A stretch of 64,000 bases of DNA from Dryomyza anilis (Eukaryota; Arthropoda; Insecta; Diptera; Dryomyzidae): assembly GCA_951804985.1 (NCBI GenBank), contig OX638130.1, positions 3,128,501 through 3,192,500 on the forward strand, in the 5' to 3' direction. The translations under genes were made by a program, and so were the position numbers. Below the pieces are notes generated by a model, which was not told the DNA's origin, did no database searches, and was given only the letters and a program-made list of their open reading frames with translations. Of this stretch, positions 46,768 to 57,975 are shown in pieces (positions within the stretch are counted from its first letter, which is position 1; every line of letters begins with the position of its first letter).

Positions 46768-47668
46768 AAAATGTGATATTTTAGTCATCTACTGCATAAA
46801 AATGAGTTTGTTTCACACCTATTTATACTATTTGAATAACTGTATAAAGATACAACAGTATTCCGTGTACACGAGCTATAAAATATAGATATTGTATATT
46901 AACGATACGATCAAAATAGTATCAAATCTATTAGATCATAAAATGTAAATGGATATGTTTTATCGTTAATATATGTTATTAACCATATTATTATATAGTT
47001 GTATTTTAAGAAAAAAAAAAGTTTTTTTTAAACTAAGTTTACTTACATACTTATTGTCAGTACACAGAAAAAAAATATATATAGAAATAAATTTGATCAA
47101 TACAATAAATTTTTAATTGATTTATCGCCGATACGACTACTAATTGAATTGATTATATTTAATATTTATATTTATTATATTTAATCATATTAATTAATAA
47201 ACTAACAGAAAATAAACAAAAAGTTACATGAATACAATTAAATTATTTCCTGAAACAACTATGGAATTAATTGTATTGATTAAATATTTAATCATCTTAA
47301 TTAATAAATTTACAGAAAACTACAAAAAGTTACATCAATACAATTAAATAATTCACCAAAAAGACTATTGAATTAATTGTATTAACAATCGCCGTTGCAG
47401 AGCACACGACACGGCACGGCCCGATGAGATTGAATGAACGTCGCCAAACAAGCAAACGATGGTATTTTTGTTATTATTCCCATTTGGTATATGCCAAGAT
47501 ATACACTTATAGAGCTTGATCATCCTCTAAGTGTGTCGTCAGAAATGGTGATAATTTCGAATATTTCTTAAACTCAAACCGATGGAAAAATGCGATATCA
47601 TTAAGGCAGCATTAACATGTATGTTTGGAATTTTATGTAAACATAATATATAATTCGTATAATTCGTA
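46768..47668. other. Intergenic, no gene; imperfect direct repeat at 47080-47390
   Basis: A unit of roughly 130 bp (ATTGATTAAATATTTAATCAT ... AAAAGTTACATxAATACAAT) occurs two to three times. A GC-richer patch at 47395-47460 (CACGACACGGCACGGCCC) is single-copy. Confidence 0.45.
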
Positions 47669-47975
47669 GCCGCGGTAGCTCAGTGGTTAGTGCGTTGGAC
47701 TGCGAGCCGAAAGGCCCCCGGTTCAAGCCTGGACTGGGGCTAACAACATCTTTCATAGAAACATTTTTCTATACCGCGCTACCTCTCGGCAGTAAATGGC
47801 AAACCTACGAGAGTAAAACATTGCCTATGAAAAGCTCTTACCCACCGTTCGGATTCGGCAATAAACTGTAGGTCCCACTACTTTGAGTACAAATATAACA
47901 CGCACAGCTCAAAATGGTGAGAGAGCTCGGCCGAAGTTCTATACAGGACTGTAGCGCCAAACTATTATTATTATA
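47669..47975 (+). mobile_element. tRNA-derived SINE family B, complete
   Basis: The tRNA-like head has box A TAGCTCAGTGG (47676-47686) and box B GGTTCAAGCC (47720-47729). The anticodon-loop position reads CTGCGAG, arginine-like. The body contains CCGTTCGGATTCGGCAATAA and the tail is (ATT)n. It is not a functional tRNA gene: the acceptor stem is not closed and the body continues. Other copies are at 1-132 and 59142-59452. Confidence 0.88.
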
Positions 47976-48442
47976 ATATATAATTGACTGATAAATCATT
48001 TGTAAACAGGGTTGTATTGAGACTTGAACAGTGTTGTAATGAGTTCTGACTTACATTATAATATCCCGGAAACATTTTAATGTTTCCCCTTAAAATGGAG
48101 TATGTTTTAATGGAAACATAATAATTACTACATCCAAACAAAATAAATATTTGAACCGAAACATAAATGTGTTCACACTATAACATGATTTTGAACGACC
48201 TGAATATAAATATGTTCCCGGGGAAACAGATCAGTTGTTTCAGGCCAAAAAGTAGTATGTTTGCATAGAAACATATTTAAATATTTTTGGAAAGAAAATT
48301 AAATGAAATGTTGTTTTTTTTTTGTTTATTTTTATTAAAAATCTTTAAACATGCACAGTGGAAAATTATAATAATAGAATTCACATACAAATTTTTAAAT
48401 GCACAAATAAATAATTGGTTTAAAACTGCAAGAACAAGTGAC
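47976..48442. other. Spacer with repeated GGAAACATA words
   Basis: Between the two SINEs, GAAACAT-type words recur (about 48070-48280) in both orientations. No gene seen. Confidence 0.4.
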
Positions 48443-48630
48443 GGCCTCAGCAGTCCAGAGGTAGCGCGCTGGACTTGCATTCTGAAGGTCTCGGGTTCGA
48501 ATCCCGGCTTGAGCATGGGCGCTCGTGGTGATATTAACCACAAAATTGTAGGGAATAGATTTCACAGTACAATGGATATAGTCTGTCTGAGTGCTGTGGA
48601 TCTTAGTAGATATTCCAAAAAAAAATAAAT
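48443..48630 (+). mobile_element. tRNA-derived SINE family A
   Basis: Starts GGCCTCAGCAGTCCAGAGG, carries box B GGGTTCGAATCCCGG, ends GTAGATATTCC plus poly-A. Very similar to 9456-9655. Overlapping open frames on both strands are SINE translations. Confidence 0.9.
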
Positions 48631-48929
48631 CAATGAATGAACAATTGCACCTGCAGACGCTGAACCAGACGATCCAGCCTCCATTTATATTTGGTACAGT
48701 TACAGTTGGTCTCAGTACAGCACATAGCGTAGGCAAGGAATTCACGGAGGCTTTTGTAAAAAAACATGCCCAATTCTGTTTGAAAATCGAAACACAGATT
48801 TTTATTTCTGGTTTTTCTCATTTGTTTCAGAAATTATACACTGCACTATATTATACTCTGTTACTAGTTGTACTTTTTGTAACACAATTTATTTTATTTA
48901 CAAATAACAAAATTATTTCCGACGCGAAC

Positions 48930-49385
48930 ACGTTTTCTCAACGAACAACAAAAGACACGTACGCAGAAAATGCCGATCACCGAGTGTGAACTTTGTGTAC
49001 AAGCAGCAAGAATACCTTTATTTTCTTTTGAATTAATTTTTTGTTTGTTTTCAAACATCAGTATGATTAAAATGACCCTATACATACTTCGAACGTCGAA
49101 AAAAGAGACGTAGGTAGAAAATTCTGCTCAACGAGTGCCAACTTCGTATACAAGAAGAATGTTGCAAGCATACACTTATTTAAATCCAATTTCTTTTTTG
49201 TTTCTTTTTAAACATCAATATGTTCAAACGATTGCAAAAGATGGCGTAGGTAGAAAATGCTGCACAACGTTGCCAACTTCGTCAGTCGATAAATTATTGA
49301 ATTAAGACGGGCGTTGCGAACATACGCTGTATTTAGATTTGATTAGCATTTTCTGTGTTTCGAAACATAGTTTTAACCAAGTAAA
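48930..49385. repeat. Three imperfect direct repeats of about 140-150 bp
   Basis: Shared blocks are an AAAGAnACGTAnGnAGAAAATGC-type segment, GAGTGCCAACTTCGTATACA, a TTTGTTT(C/T)TTTTnAAACATCA segment and variants. The copies begin near 48930, 49089 and 49226. A related GAAACATAG end follows at about 49365. Confidence 0.55.
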
Positions 49386-50038
49386 TTGCCAAGAAATAGT
49401 TTATTCAAATGCAATTAAAATTTTATATTGGTATTGTAACATATTTATGGTAAATTTGACTGATTCTGCTGGACATTATAATACTGTTTACAAGTGAACA
49501 AAAATAAATTCAATTTTGATTATAATTTAATTACACTTCATTCCTAATACATGTATGGTAATTTCGTATTACTTTTTAATTAAATTCAAATATATTCAAA
49601 CAAATCTTTTCTATCCGTGTATAATTTAGAAACTTCAAAAACTAATAAAAAAAATATTATTGTTCTTGAGTCTGAAATATAACAGATATTTAATGTCGGT
49701 TGGCCCTACAAAATGAAAAAAAGAACAACCCAGTCCGACACCATTTTTTTTTTGGCTTTTAATTTTAAACAGAATTTTATTATTATACCCTATATATCAT
49801 ACAGTTTTTAAATTTATGTACATAAAAAATGACTATAATTAATTGAAAATAAAGTTCTCATATATCTCATATATTAAATATTATCGGAATTTATCATCAC
49901 TACCGCCTATTATATGTTGATCTATATTGACTGATATTTTTATTTTATTACATATTTTTTAATAATACTCTTTGTAACATTACACCAATAAACAACCAAT
50001 GATAACATTTACAATGTTCAATTTTACAAAGAATCTAC
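49386..50038. other. AT-rich intergenic, no gene seen
   Basis: No feature recognised upstream of gene 4 apart from its TATA box. Confidence 0.4.
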
Positions 50039-50045
50039 TATAAAA
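50039..50045 (+). promoter_or_regulatory. TATA box of secreted-protein gene 4
   Basis: TATAAAA, 58 bp before the ATG at 50097. Confidence 0.65.
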
Positions 50046-50096
50046 CGTTCGAACTCCGTTGATTTTTTTTATTAAAAAACTAATAATTTTCGAAAG

Positions 50097-51409
50097 ATGT
50101 TTTCTCCTGTAGTTTTGCTGTGTATTGGACTAGTTTGCTTTTTGGATTATACAATTGGCGCAAGGGTTAAAAAACATATAAACTTTAAAAACTGTAAAAT
50201 GTTTTTAAAAGGTATATTTTTTATATTCACAGGTATACGATATTGAATCGGTGTCTGGAATGCCAAAATATGACAAAACATGGATTGACTGGAAAACGAT
50301 ACGTGTTACAAAAATTGCAGACAATAAATTTACACTCACCGGTGAAATGATTACACATTATAATTTTGGTGAAGATCAGAAGGTATTCCATACAAATTTT
50401 GATTTCATGAATGCATTTTATACAAAAAAAAAAAAATTACAGATTGATATAAAAATTTATCGTCTAAATGACAATGGCAAAAGGTATCCAGCACCAATTT
50501 ATTCAGATAACAAAAATTGTTGTCAATTCATGAAAACCGACAAACTTGTTTATCCGGATTTAGTAAAGTATTCGAATCTAACGGATGTTTGTCCATTACC
50601 GAAGGTATGTATAGCTGTTTTTTTATTACCGAACCCAGTGTGCCATTTTTAAGTCTGCCAAATATTTAGTAGACTGCGACTTTCGTAGCTTTATACGTTC
50701 AAATTTAACAAAAAAATCGTATATTCAAATTTAAGGACATCCCCGTCTGCCATGTCTAGGAGCTCTTCGACTATCGAAGTTTTCTGGAACTAACTCCGTT
50801 GGAAAAGTTCGATCTCGTTGCCTTATCGCTACTAATTTTTTTTATTTCTCGTACATTAATAGGACAATATACGATATTTGAATACTTATCACAACGATAT
50901 CGCAATGTTTTCGAATCAATCTCGATATCTATGCACTATTCGATGCGATATAAATCCAGAATATTCATGATTCTCATTTCGAAAAAAAAAACCTGCTATA
51001 TGTTGTTTCGATCTATTCTTCGAAACGAATAGCAGACTGGGATGTTATGATATTTAAACATTTATCACATCTCGATATCGTAAAATGTCACGTACCGAGG
51101 AAACTCGGACAGATTGCATCGATATTATCCTACAATGTAGGCGCAGTTCGATGCTTTTGTGAGAAAGGATCCGATATCCTGTGAATTTTCATTCTCGTAA
51201 CGATATCGAAACAATTGTCATACTGGGTTATTATGAATTTTTACTCATTTATTTCCTTATTACAGGGTACATATGTATTTAAAAAGTGCGAATTTAGCAC
51301 CGACAGTTTTCCGTCATTTATAGCCGCAGGTACATATAAATTTATGGCTATATGGTATGATGGAACCAAGGATGTAGCTGGACTGGAAGCATCTATTTTT
51401 ATACATTAA
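50097..51409 (+). CDS. Secreted DUF1091/ML-like protein, gene 4 of the cluster
   Basis: Exons 50097-50165, 50233-50382, 50443-50604 and 51266-51409, phase 0, giving 174 residues. The signal peptide is MFSPVVLLCIGLVCFLDY. The mature chain has KTWIDWKTIR (W40, W43), NKFTLTGE, NFGEDQ, Cys99-Cys100 in NCCQFMKTD, Cys123 in DVCPLPKG, private Cys135, and AGTYKFMAIWYDGTKDVAG near the C terminus. Exon 2 has 50 codons like gene 1, against 48 in genes 2 and 3; exon 3 is two codons shorter than in the others. Intron 2 is only 60 bp, a multiple of three, and has no in-frame stop, so it could be retained without ending the protein. Intron 3 (661 bp) is unusual in being rich in CGATATCG/TCGATA words. It lies 6.4 kb from gene 3. 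Confidence 0.85.
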
Positions 51410-51572
51410 GACATTGCTTGATGTATTAACTAATATGAAATTTATAAATCCAAAGAAATATATATTTTCATAATGGGTTTATAATCCCATGATATATTAA
51501 AACTTTTGTTTTTTATCACCGAATGTTTCTATTCAATTATAAATCAATTTTAGCAATTTTATTAATTTAAAA

Positions 51573-52275
51573 AAAAAACATTTTTATTATTTATATCAGA
51601 CGTTTTTTATTGGTTTTATAAATGTATTAACCAAAACAAAAATAATTCTCCGCCAAAACAAATTTTCTCAAAGACTATTCTTTCTCAGACTGTGCTTCCC
51701 CGTAGAATTCTTCCCCGTAAAATATTTCGCCTTTGAATTCATCCCCATAGAACGCTTCCCGGTAGAATTCTTTCCCGTAGAATTCTTGGTCGTAGAGTTT
51801 TTCCCAGTAGCAGTTTTAGTGTGGTGAATTTCGGTGTTGTGAGTTTATGTGAGGTAAATTTTGCTGTGGTGAGTTTGAGTGTGGAGAGTTTTAGTGTGGT
51901 GAGTTTTAGTGTGGTGAGTTTTAGTGTAGTGGATAAATTAAAGAATTTGGGTGTGCCAAAAACAATGTCGAAAAAAATGTATTTTTGCTTTTGTTTTTGA
52001 TTTGTTTTTGTTTTTCCTTTAATTTGCCTTTTAGTTTTATGTGATTGCTTTTGTTTTTGTATTTTTGCTTTTGTTTTTGTGATTTCGCTTTTTTTTGTAT
52101 TTGAGTTTTTTGTTTCATGTTCGTAGCTGGTGAAAGTGCCGTTTAGGTTGTATAAGAGGTTGTAAAAGAGGTCCCATCGCCTCTTTGTCCAATCTTGCCC
52201 ATATATAGCCGTTTAGACGGAGAAGCGGTACAAACGTACAAACGAACAAACAGATTTATTATATTAATAAGATTA
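51573..52275 (+). mobile_element. Dispersed element with internal 15-bp minisatellites, copy 2
   Basis: Same ends and order as 37652-38755: AAACATTTTTATTATTTATA, a TTCCCCGTAGAATTC block (51690-51815), a short GTGGTGAGTTTTAGT array (about 51815-51930), GTTTCATG(T)TCGTAGCTG, GACGGAGAAGCGG, and AGATTTATTATATTAATAAG. It also holds a TTTTTGCTTTTGTTTTTG stretch (51985-52100). Confidence 0.6.
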
Positions 52276-53304
52276 ATTATATTTACCCCATCTCCATCCA
52301 ATTACTCCTCAACTCCATAATACAGTGTTGGTATATTGCAAAAAAGGTACCCAATTCTCAATTTATGAAAACATGCAAAGTTATTTATTCGAATTTTGTA
52401 AATTAATCTAATGTAACTGAACATTTTATAATACAAAATGTGTAAATATTCTTCCGAAATGGGTTTGACAAAATCCTATAGCATTGATTATAATTATATG
52501 ACATATTCAAATTTCTAAGACTTTCTTTTCTTTATACCGGATTTTTTCCTTTCTGACCGTTGACTCACTTTGAAATGTTTTTCTCAATATTTTATCCATC
52601 TTCCAATTACCTACACTCCCCATAATACCATGTTGTAATAAATTTGCTGATTGCCTACTTGTAATTATTTTTTTGTATCTCTCCCAGCACCAGCACCAAC
52701 ACCACATGCTGTTGTTAATTATTTGTTTACACAAAAATCCACTTGATTCTGGACAAAGTTTATGCAAGTTTTCGCTTAACTTTGTCGGACATTTTCGTGC
52801 CTCCAGGAACGACTAGGTCTACTACATCGAAGCCGGCGACTGTCGACGACCGGAAGTTGGCATTGCGAGCATCTTTGGTTTGTGCGCAGTTCCGGAACAT
52901 GCACCGTTGAATTATCACTGCGTTGCAAATCGTTACCAAAAATAATAATAATAAAAATAAAAGAAAAATCTGCTGATTGCCATCTACTACAAGGTGGCAA
53001 CATTGACCAATGCGAGACAGGGATGTACAACAGACTGGTTGGTGGCAGAAATTTGTCTGGGCAGCGCACCATTCTTCCAAAGGCAACAAAGTGTCACAAT
53101 TTTATTTATTGAATTTTGGCGACGCACAAAAACAACTAAAGAATTGTGCAGTAATGTCCAAAATGAACAAAGTAAATTAAGAAATACCTAGCACAAAAAA
53201 AAAATAATTGCAATTATTTGCTGAATTTAAAGAGTATAAAAAAAACAAACATTGTTGGCAATACTTTTTTTCCACATAGTATTTCTATTTGTATATAAAG
53301 CATT
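52276..53304. other. Intergenic, no gene supported
   Basis: CCATCTCCATCCAATTACTC (about 52287) and CCATCTTCCAATTACCTACA (about 52597) form a diverged direct repeat. A GC-richer part at 52770-53080 has overlapping frames on both strands; the - strand frame ends MSDKVKRKLA at 52760. None has splice or family support. Confidence 0.35.
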
Positions 53305-53427
53305 TTATTTTAATAAATTTAAATTAATTTCTTTAAGTACTCGTGCGCCTTGCCAAGGTTTCATGCGCGACACTTGAAACTCTCCACGGATCATTGCCTC
53401 CTTGGCTTTGGAGATATTATGATGCAT
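53305..53427 (-). other. Small unassigned ORF of 40 codons
   Basis: ATG-initiated on the - strand. It reads MHHNISKAKEAMIRGEF, then VSRMKPWQGARVLKEIN and a short AT-rich end. Composition is protein-like (mixed charges, a Trp) and more GC-rich than its flanks. An AG before GCCAAGGAGGC could be a splice acceptor, so this may be the last exon of a gene. I do not recognise it. Confidence 0.25.
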
Positions 53428-54590
53428 TTGCAAATAAAAAGAAATAGACTTTCAACATTTTTACATAGCAAGAGAGTACTAAGGCTGGGGAATGGAAAAT
53501 GGAATGGTGATTGAAGCGACGTTGTGATATACTTCAAATAAAATCATTTCAACATTCGATTCCGCTTGCATGGTTTTTGAAGTGTAGATATACAGTACAC
53601 TTAGCAAAAATTGTGTTGAAGATTCTCTTACGTAACAGTTTTTATATATAATTAAATTTTTGGCCATTATAATGTCTACCATACTAAGAATATTTTACTC
53701 GTGTACATCAAAATTTTAATTTTTCGCAAACACTAGAAATAATCTGGAATTGTTTAAATGTTTATTAATAATTGAATGTGCTTTTTTAAATATAAAATTG
53801 GGACAATCATTCCCTTTCATCACAGAACAATTCTTTCACATCTCTTCCTCGAGCCAATTCTTCCCAGAGATAATACTTTATCAAGTACTTTCATCCCATA
53901 CAATTATTCCTCAGAACTATTCTTCCTCGGACAATACTACCCTGACTCAGACCAACTTAATCAATAATGTACACGAATTTTAATTAATTTTCTATATAGA
54001 TTTTTAACATAAATAAAATTATCGCTCGTACAAAATATACAAAATATACAAAAATACACTCGATAATTTACGTAACGTCTAAAATTATAAAATTTATAAA
54101 TTCTATATGAAAATTGAAACATTTGCAGTAATTTTAAATTTTGTATAAATATTACGATTATAATTCAAGTTAATATTATATATATGAACTGATAGTGAAA
54201 TTATAAATTAAATTTAATTATAATTAAATTATAAATTTTAATTTTAAGATAACTGATAAATTTTTTGTAAAATTTTAAATTTAGACAAATTTTCGAATTT
54301 ATGAAATGAATTATTCGAATTATTAAATGAATTTTTCGTGAATATTTAATAAAAATATTGTTTATATTTAATTATTTATGTACTTTTCCACTATTCAAAA
54401 AATATATTACCCAAAAATGCGTTTTTAAAAGTAAATTCAAAGATATGGCAACCCCTACCGCGTCGTATGCTCTTTGCAACCCTGGCTGTTGAAGTTGTGT
54501 TTTTGAAATGATCAAAAAGTGTTGTGTTAAAATGTGAAATTATTAAAATATAATTAATAATAATAACATACAACGTAAACAATAGGTAAG
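53428..54590. other. AT-rich intergenic, no gene seen
   Basis: Includes a stretch with repeated ATTCTTCC/ATTATTCC words (53820-53945), reminiscent of the TTCCCGTAGAATTCT repeat. From 53990 to 54380 it is nearly pure A/T. Confidence 0.4.
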
Positions 54591-54767
54591 TCATTGTTTA
54601 ATTATATTGTTTAAGTTTTTTTTTGATGCATTTGACCGCACTGCAGTGGAGACATGTTTGCCGGAGCACCCACCGTCAATGCAAAATGATGGATTTTCTT
54701 TAGGCATCTGCGTAAAAATTTCTTTAAAACATAAGAAAATAACAATAAAAACAATGAACGACATCAT
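54591..54767 (-). CDS. Candidate small secreted peptide (58 residues)
   Basis: The ATG at 54767 (the first of two adjacent ATGs) opens MMSFIVFIVIFLCFKEIFTQ, a clear signal-peptide pattern: hydrophobic core, then a polar end with a likely cleavage near Gln20. The mature part begins MPKENPSFCIDGGCSGKH and ends ...NNIIKQ, about 38 residues, basic at the C terminus, with two cysteines five apart. The frame stops at TGA 54591-54593. No TATA box or poly-A signal is obvious, and an intron inside the signal region cannot be excluded. It resembles small secreted fly peptides (seminal, immune or gut) only in layout; no family is recognised. A chance ORF is possible in this AT-rich setting. Confidence 0.35.
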   Translation of the reverse strand: MMSFIVFIVIFLCFKEIFTQMPKENPSFCIDGGCSGKHVSTAVRSNASKKNLNNIIKQ

Positions 54768-54929
54768 TAATTTGTGCAGCACCAAATAAATTAAATTTAA
54801 AAAATGATCAGCATTGTCAAAGTTTGCACTATTTCCTATGTAGTATGCATAGGGATGGAAGATTGAGGCAAACTATCGATTATTAAATTTTCGATTAGTT
54901 ATATACTTACCAACAATTTTCAACAAAAA

Positions 54930-55815
54930 TTTGATTAAAAATTAAAATTTTCACTAAAAATTAAAATTTTCAATAAACATTCAATTTTTCACTAAAAATT
55001 TATTTTTTCACTAAAAATTCAATTTTCCACTAAAAATTAAAATTTTCACTAAAAATTAAATTTTTCACTAAAAACATAATTTTTAACTGAAAATTCAATT
55101 TTTGACACTAAAAATTCAATTTTTCAGTAAAAATTCAGTTTTTCAGTAAAAATTCAATTTTACACTAAAAATTTAATTTTTCACTAAAAATTTATTTTTT
55201 CACTAAAAATTAAATTTCTCACTAAAAATTAAAATTTTCACAAAAAACTTAATTTTTAATTAAAAATTAAATTTTTCAGTATAAATTCAATTTTTCACTA
55301 AACATTTATTTTTTCACTAAAAATTAAATTTTTTTAATAAAAATTTAATTTCTTCACTAAGAATTCAATTGTTTACTAAAAATTCAATTTTTCACTAAAA
55401 ATTCAATTTTTCACTAAAAATTCAATTTTTCACTAAAAATTCAATTTTTCACTAAAAATTCAATTTTTCACTAAAAATTCAATTGATTACTAAAAATTCA
55501 ATTGTTCACTAAAAATTAAATTTTTCACTTAAAAATTAAAATTTTCACTATTAATTCAATTTATCCCAAAAATTTCAAATTTTCACTAAAAATTAAATTT
55601 TTCACTTAAAATTAATTTTCACTCAAAATTAAATTTTTCACTACAAATTCAGTTTTCACTAAAAATGCATTTGCACTAAAAATTAAATTTTTCATTAAAA
55701 ATTAAGTTCTTCATTAAAAATTAAATTTTTCATTAAAAATTAAATTTTTCATTAGAAATAAAATTTTTCATTAAAAATTCAATTTTTTGTTAAAAATTCA
55801 ATTTTTCACTAAACA
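54930..55815. repeat. 19-bp minisatellite array, inverted orientation (TTCACTAAAAATTCAATTT)
   Basis: About 45 copies of the reverse complement of the 9780-10585 unit. The most uniform block is at 55380-55490. Diverged edges use ATTAAAATT and ATTTATTTT variants. Confidence 0.9.
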
Positions 55816-57309
55816 TCAACGATTAATTTTTGTACTTCACTTATCTCCACGCCATCTGTCGTGTTCTATAATTAGTTTGAAAATAATTTAGTGGATTCTG
55901 AAAAAATGTTCAGTGCAAATTCCCAAAATGCTACTAACCGAGTACACACTCATATAAACTGTGATATTAATACATATACGACACATATATTGCCAGGTAA
56001 AGGCACTGAAATGACATCTGCATTAAGAACTCTTAACGTCACAAAGAATTTCGAAAAGGCAGCCGCGTGCGAATACACCGCGAAATAAGGATCAACACCT
56101 CGGCAGGGTGTGAGTCATAAATATGTCTTTGAAAAGAGGGTAGGGTCCTCAACATGCTAGGCATGTTACAAAAAGTACTTCAGGGAAGGTGCACACAAAA
56201 AAAGGCAGGAGGAGTAAGACGACGAATCACAAGAACGCATACAACTTGAGTAGGATTTTTAATCATCATTAATGAGACTTCGAGATGTACAACGAAGATG
56301 TTTTAATAAAGCGGCAGGGTAGACGCTAGACGTAGTAGGTAATATGTTGCAAAATGTGAAAATATATTCGAGCTCGAATATTCGAAAATTAAAAAAAATA
56401 TATATGTAATAAAAAAAATCTTTTTTTAACACAACACAAGATTCTCATTTAAAGAAGCTGCACGCGCTTTGGGAGTTTTTAATATTAATTATTAGCGGGT
56501 TAGTGGAAGGGGATTCGATGGCGCTATGGGTGAGACCACATCACCACCCACATCACACGCAGTGACGCATAAAAACTCATAAATTAAACGAAGGATGCTC
56601 GAAGGAAGCACACAGCATAAACCAACCAAAAAAATAGAAAAAATTATCATTAACGCATTTGATAATTAAAAAAACCGAACCACAAATCAACAAAGAAAAT
56701 ATTAAATTACGCCAACGAAAAAAAGGAATAGTAGTAGCAAAAATAAGAGTAGCAGAATTAAATAAAAAAAGTACAATAATTTATCATTAAACTGATATGG
56801 GCAAAAATATTGCTGCCCGTTCGGCGTTCCTTTGAATTTTAGCGCGCGTTTTTCCCTCATTTTTGGTAGATTTTTATATGATTTTTTTGTGATTTTTTTT
56901 ATAAATTTTAAAAATTTAATTTATTAATGTTGCGACGCAATGTAACGAGCTGTAATGAATGTGCGGCGTATGGAATGGGAACGTCGAAAAAAGTGGTTGT
57001 AAATTAAAATTTATTTTTATAGATAAATCAAAGAAACATGAATTGTCTCGCACTGTGTGCATAAAAATAAAATCATTGAAATAATGGGATAATTTTAATT
57101 AGGGACCAAATTGAATGTAGAAGGTTTTGTATTTAATATAAATAGTTTATTGGGTTGGTGTTTAGAACATATATCGCGGAAATCTACCAATTGAAACTAG
57201 AGAAATCAAGGAAGTCTTTCTTAAAACGTCCTAGTGGTGGTCAAAGTCTACATAGTTAATACTGATTTTTGGATTACTGTTCTGTGTAAAATCTCGCAAA
57301 TCACACTGA
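55816..57309. other. Intergenic, no gene supported
   Basis: A mixed-composition piece at 55830-56350 has a frame from ATG 55909 to 56088 without recognised features. Runs of A and T occur at about 56385-56425 and 56690-56900. Confidence 0.35.
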
Positions 57310-57495
57310 AACCAAATTCTATTTTTTTAGTTAAAAATTCAGGTTTAAAAAAAAAAAATAAAAAATTTCACTAAAAATTAAAATTTTCACTACAAATTAA
57401 AAATGTCACTCAAAATTCCGTTTGTTATTAAAAATTCAATTTTTCATTAAACATTTAATTGTTCACTAAAAGTAAAATTTTTCACTAAAAATCAG
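57310..57495. repeat. Short fragment of the 19-bp minisatellite family, inverted
   Basis: TTCACTAAAAATTAAAATT and TCATTAAACATTTAATTG variants, about eight diverged copies. Confidence 0.6.
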
Positions 57496-57740
57496 TATTA
57501 TCAGTATTATTTCCTAGGGAACAAACTATGCAGAGTTTATACTGATTTGTGTTTTTTTGTTTAGACAATAAATCGTATAAATGATCCAACTGAGACCAGA
57601 AAAAAAGTTTCTATATACCTTCTAAAAAACTTCAAATAGCAGGGTACACGTTGGGAAATAAGTTCTAAAATCCAGAAGGAATCAAGAAGTATACGGCGTG
57701 TTATACAGCATACCGAAAAATCCTTAATTTCAAGAAATGG

Positions 57741-57975
57741 ATTTTCTTAGTTGTCAAAAAAGTAACTAAGTAGAATTATTCTTGAATTCAGTTATTCATT
57801 TTTTAGGTATCAAAAAAGTAACTAAGTAGAATAAGTCTTGAATTCAGTTATTAATTTCTTAGGTATCAAAAAAGTAACTAAGTAGAATAAGTCTTAAATT
57901 CAGTTATTAATTTCTTAGGTTTCAAAAAAGTAACTAAGTAGAATTATTCCCTAAGTAGAATTATTCTCAAATTCG
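57741..57975. repeat. 56-bp tandem repeat, about four copies
   Basis: CAAAAAAGTAACTAAGTAGA begins at 57755, 57811, 57867 and 57923, exactly 56 bp apart. Each unit contains AATTCAGTTATTnATTTnTTAGG. Confidence 0.9.

Noticed and set aside
47669..47741. Functional tRNA gene
   Set aside because: The tRNA-like part is the head of a repeated SINE with a conserved body; the acceptor stem is not closed.
48277..48745. Overlapping frames of 88-132 residues
   Set aside because: They share the SINE family A translation and have no independent support.
52760..53089. 109-residue frame ending MSDKVKRKLA
   Set aside because: Competing frames on both strands, non-ATG start, no family match recognised.
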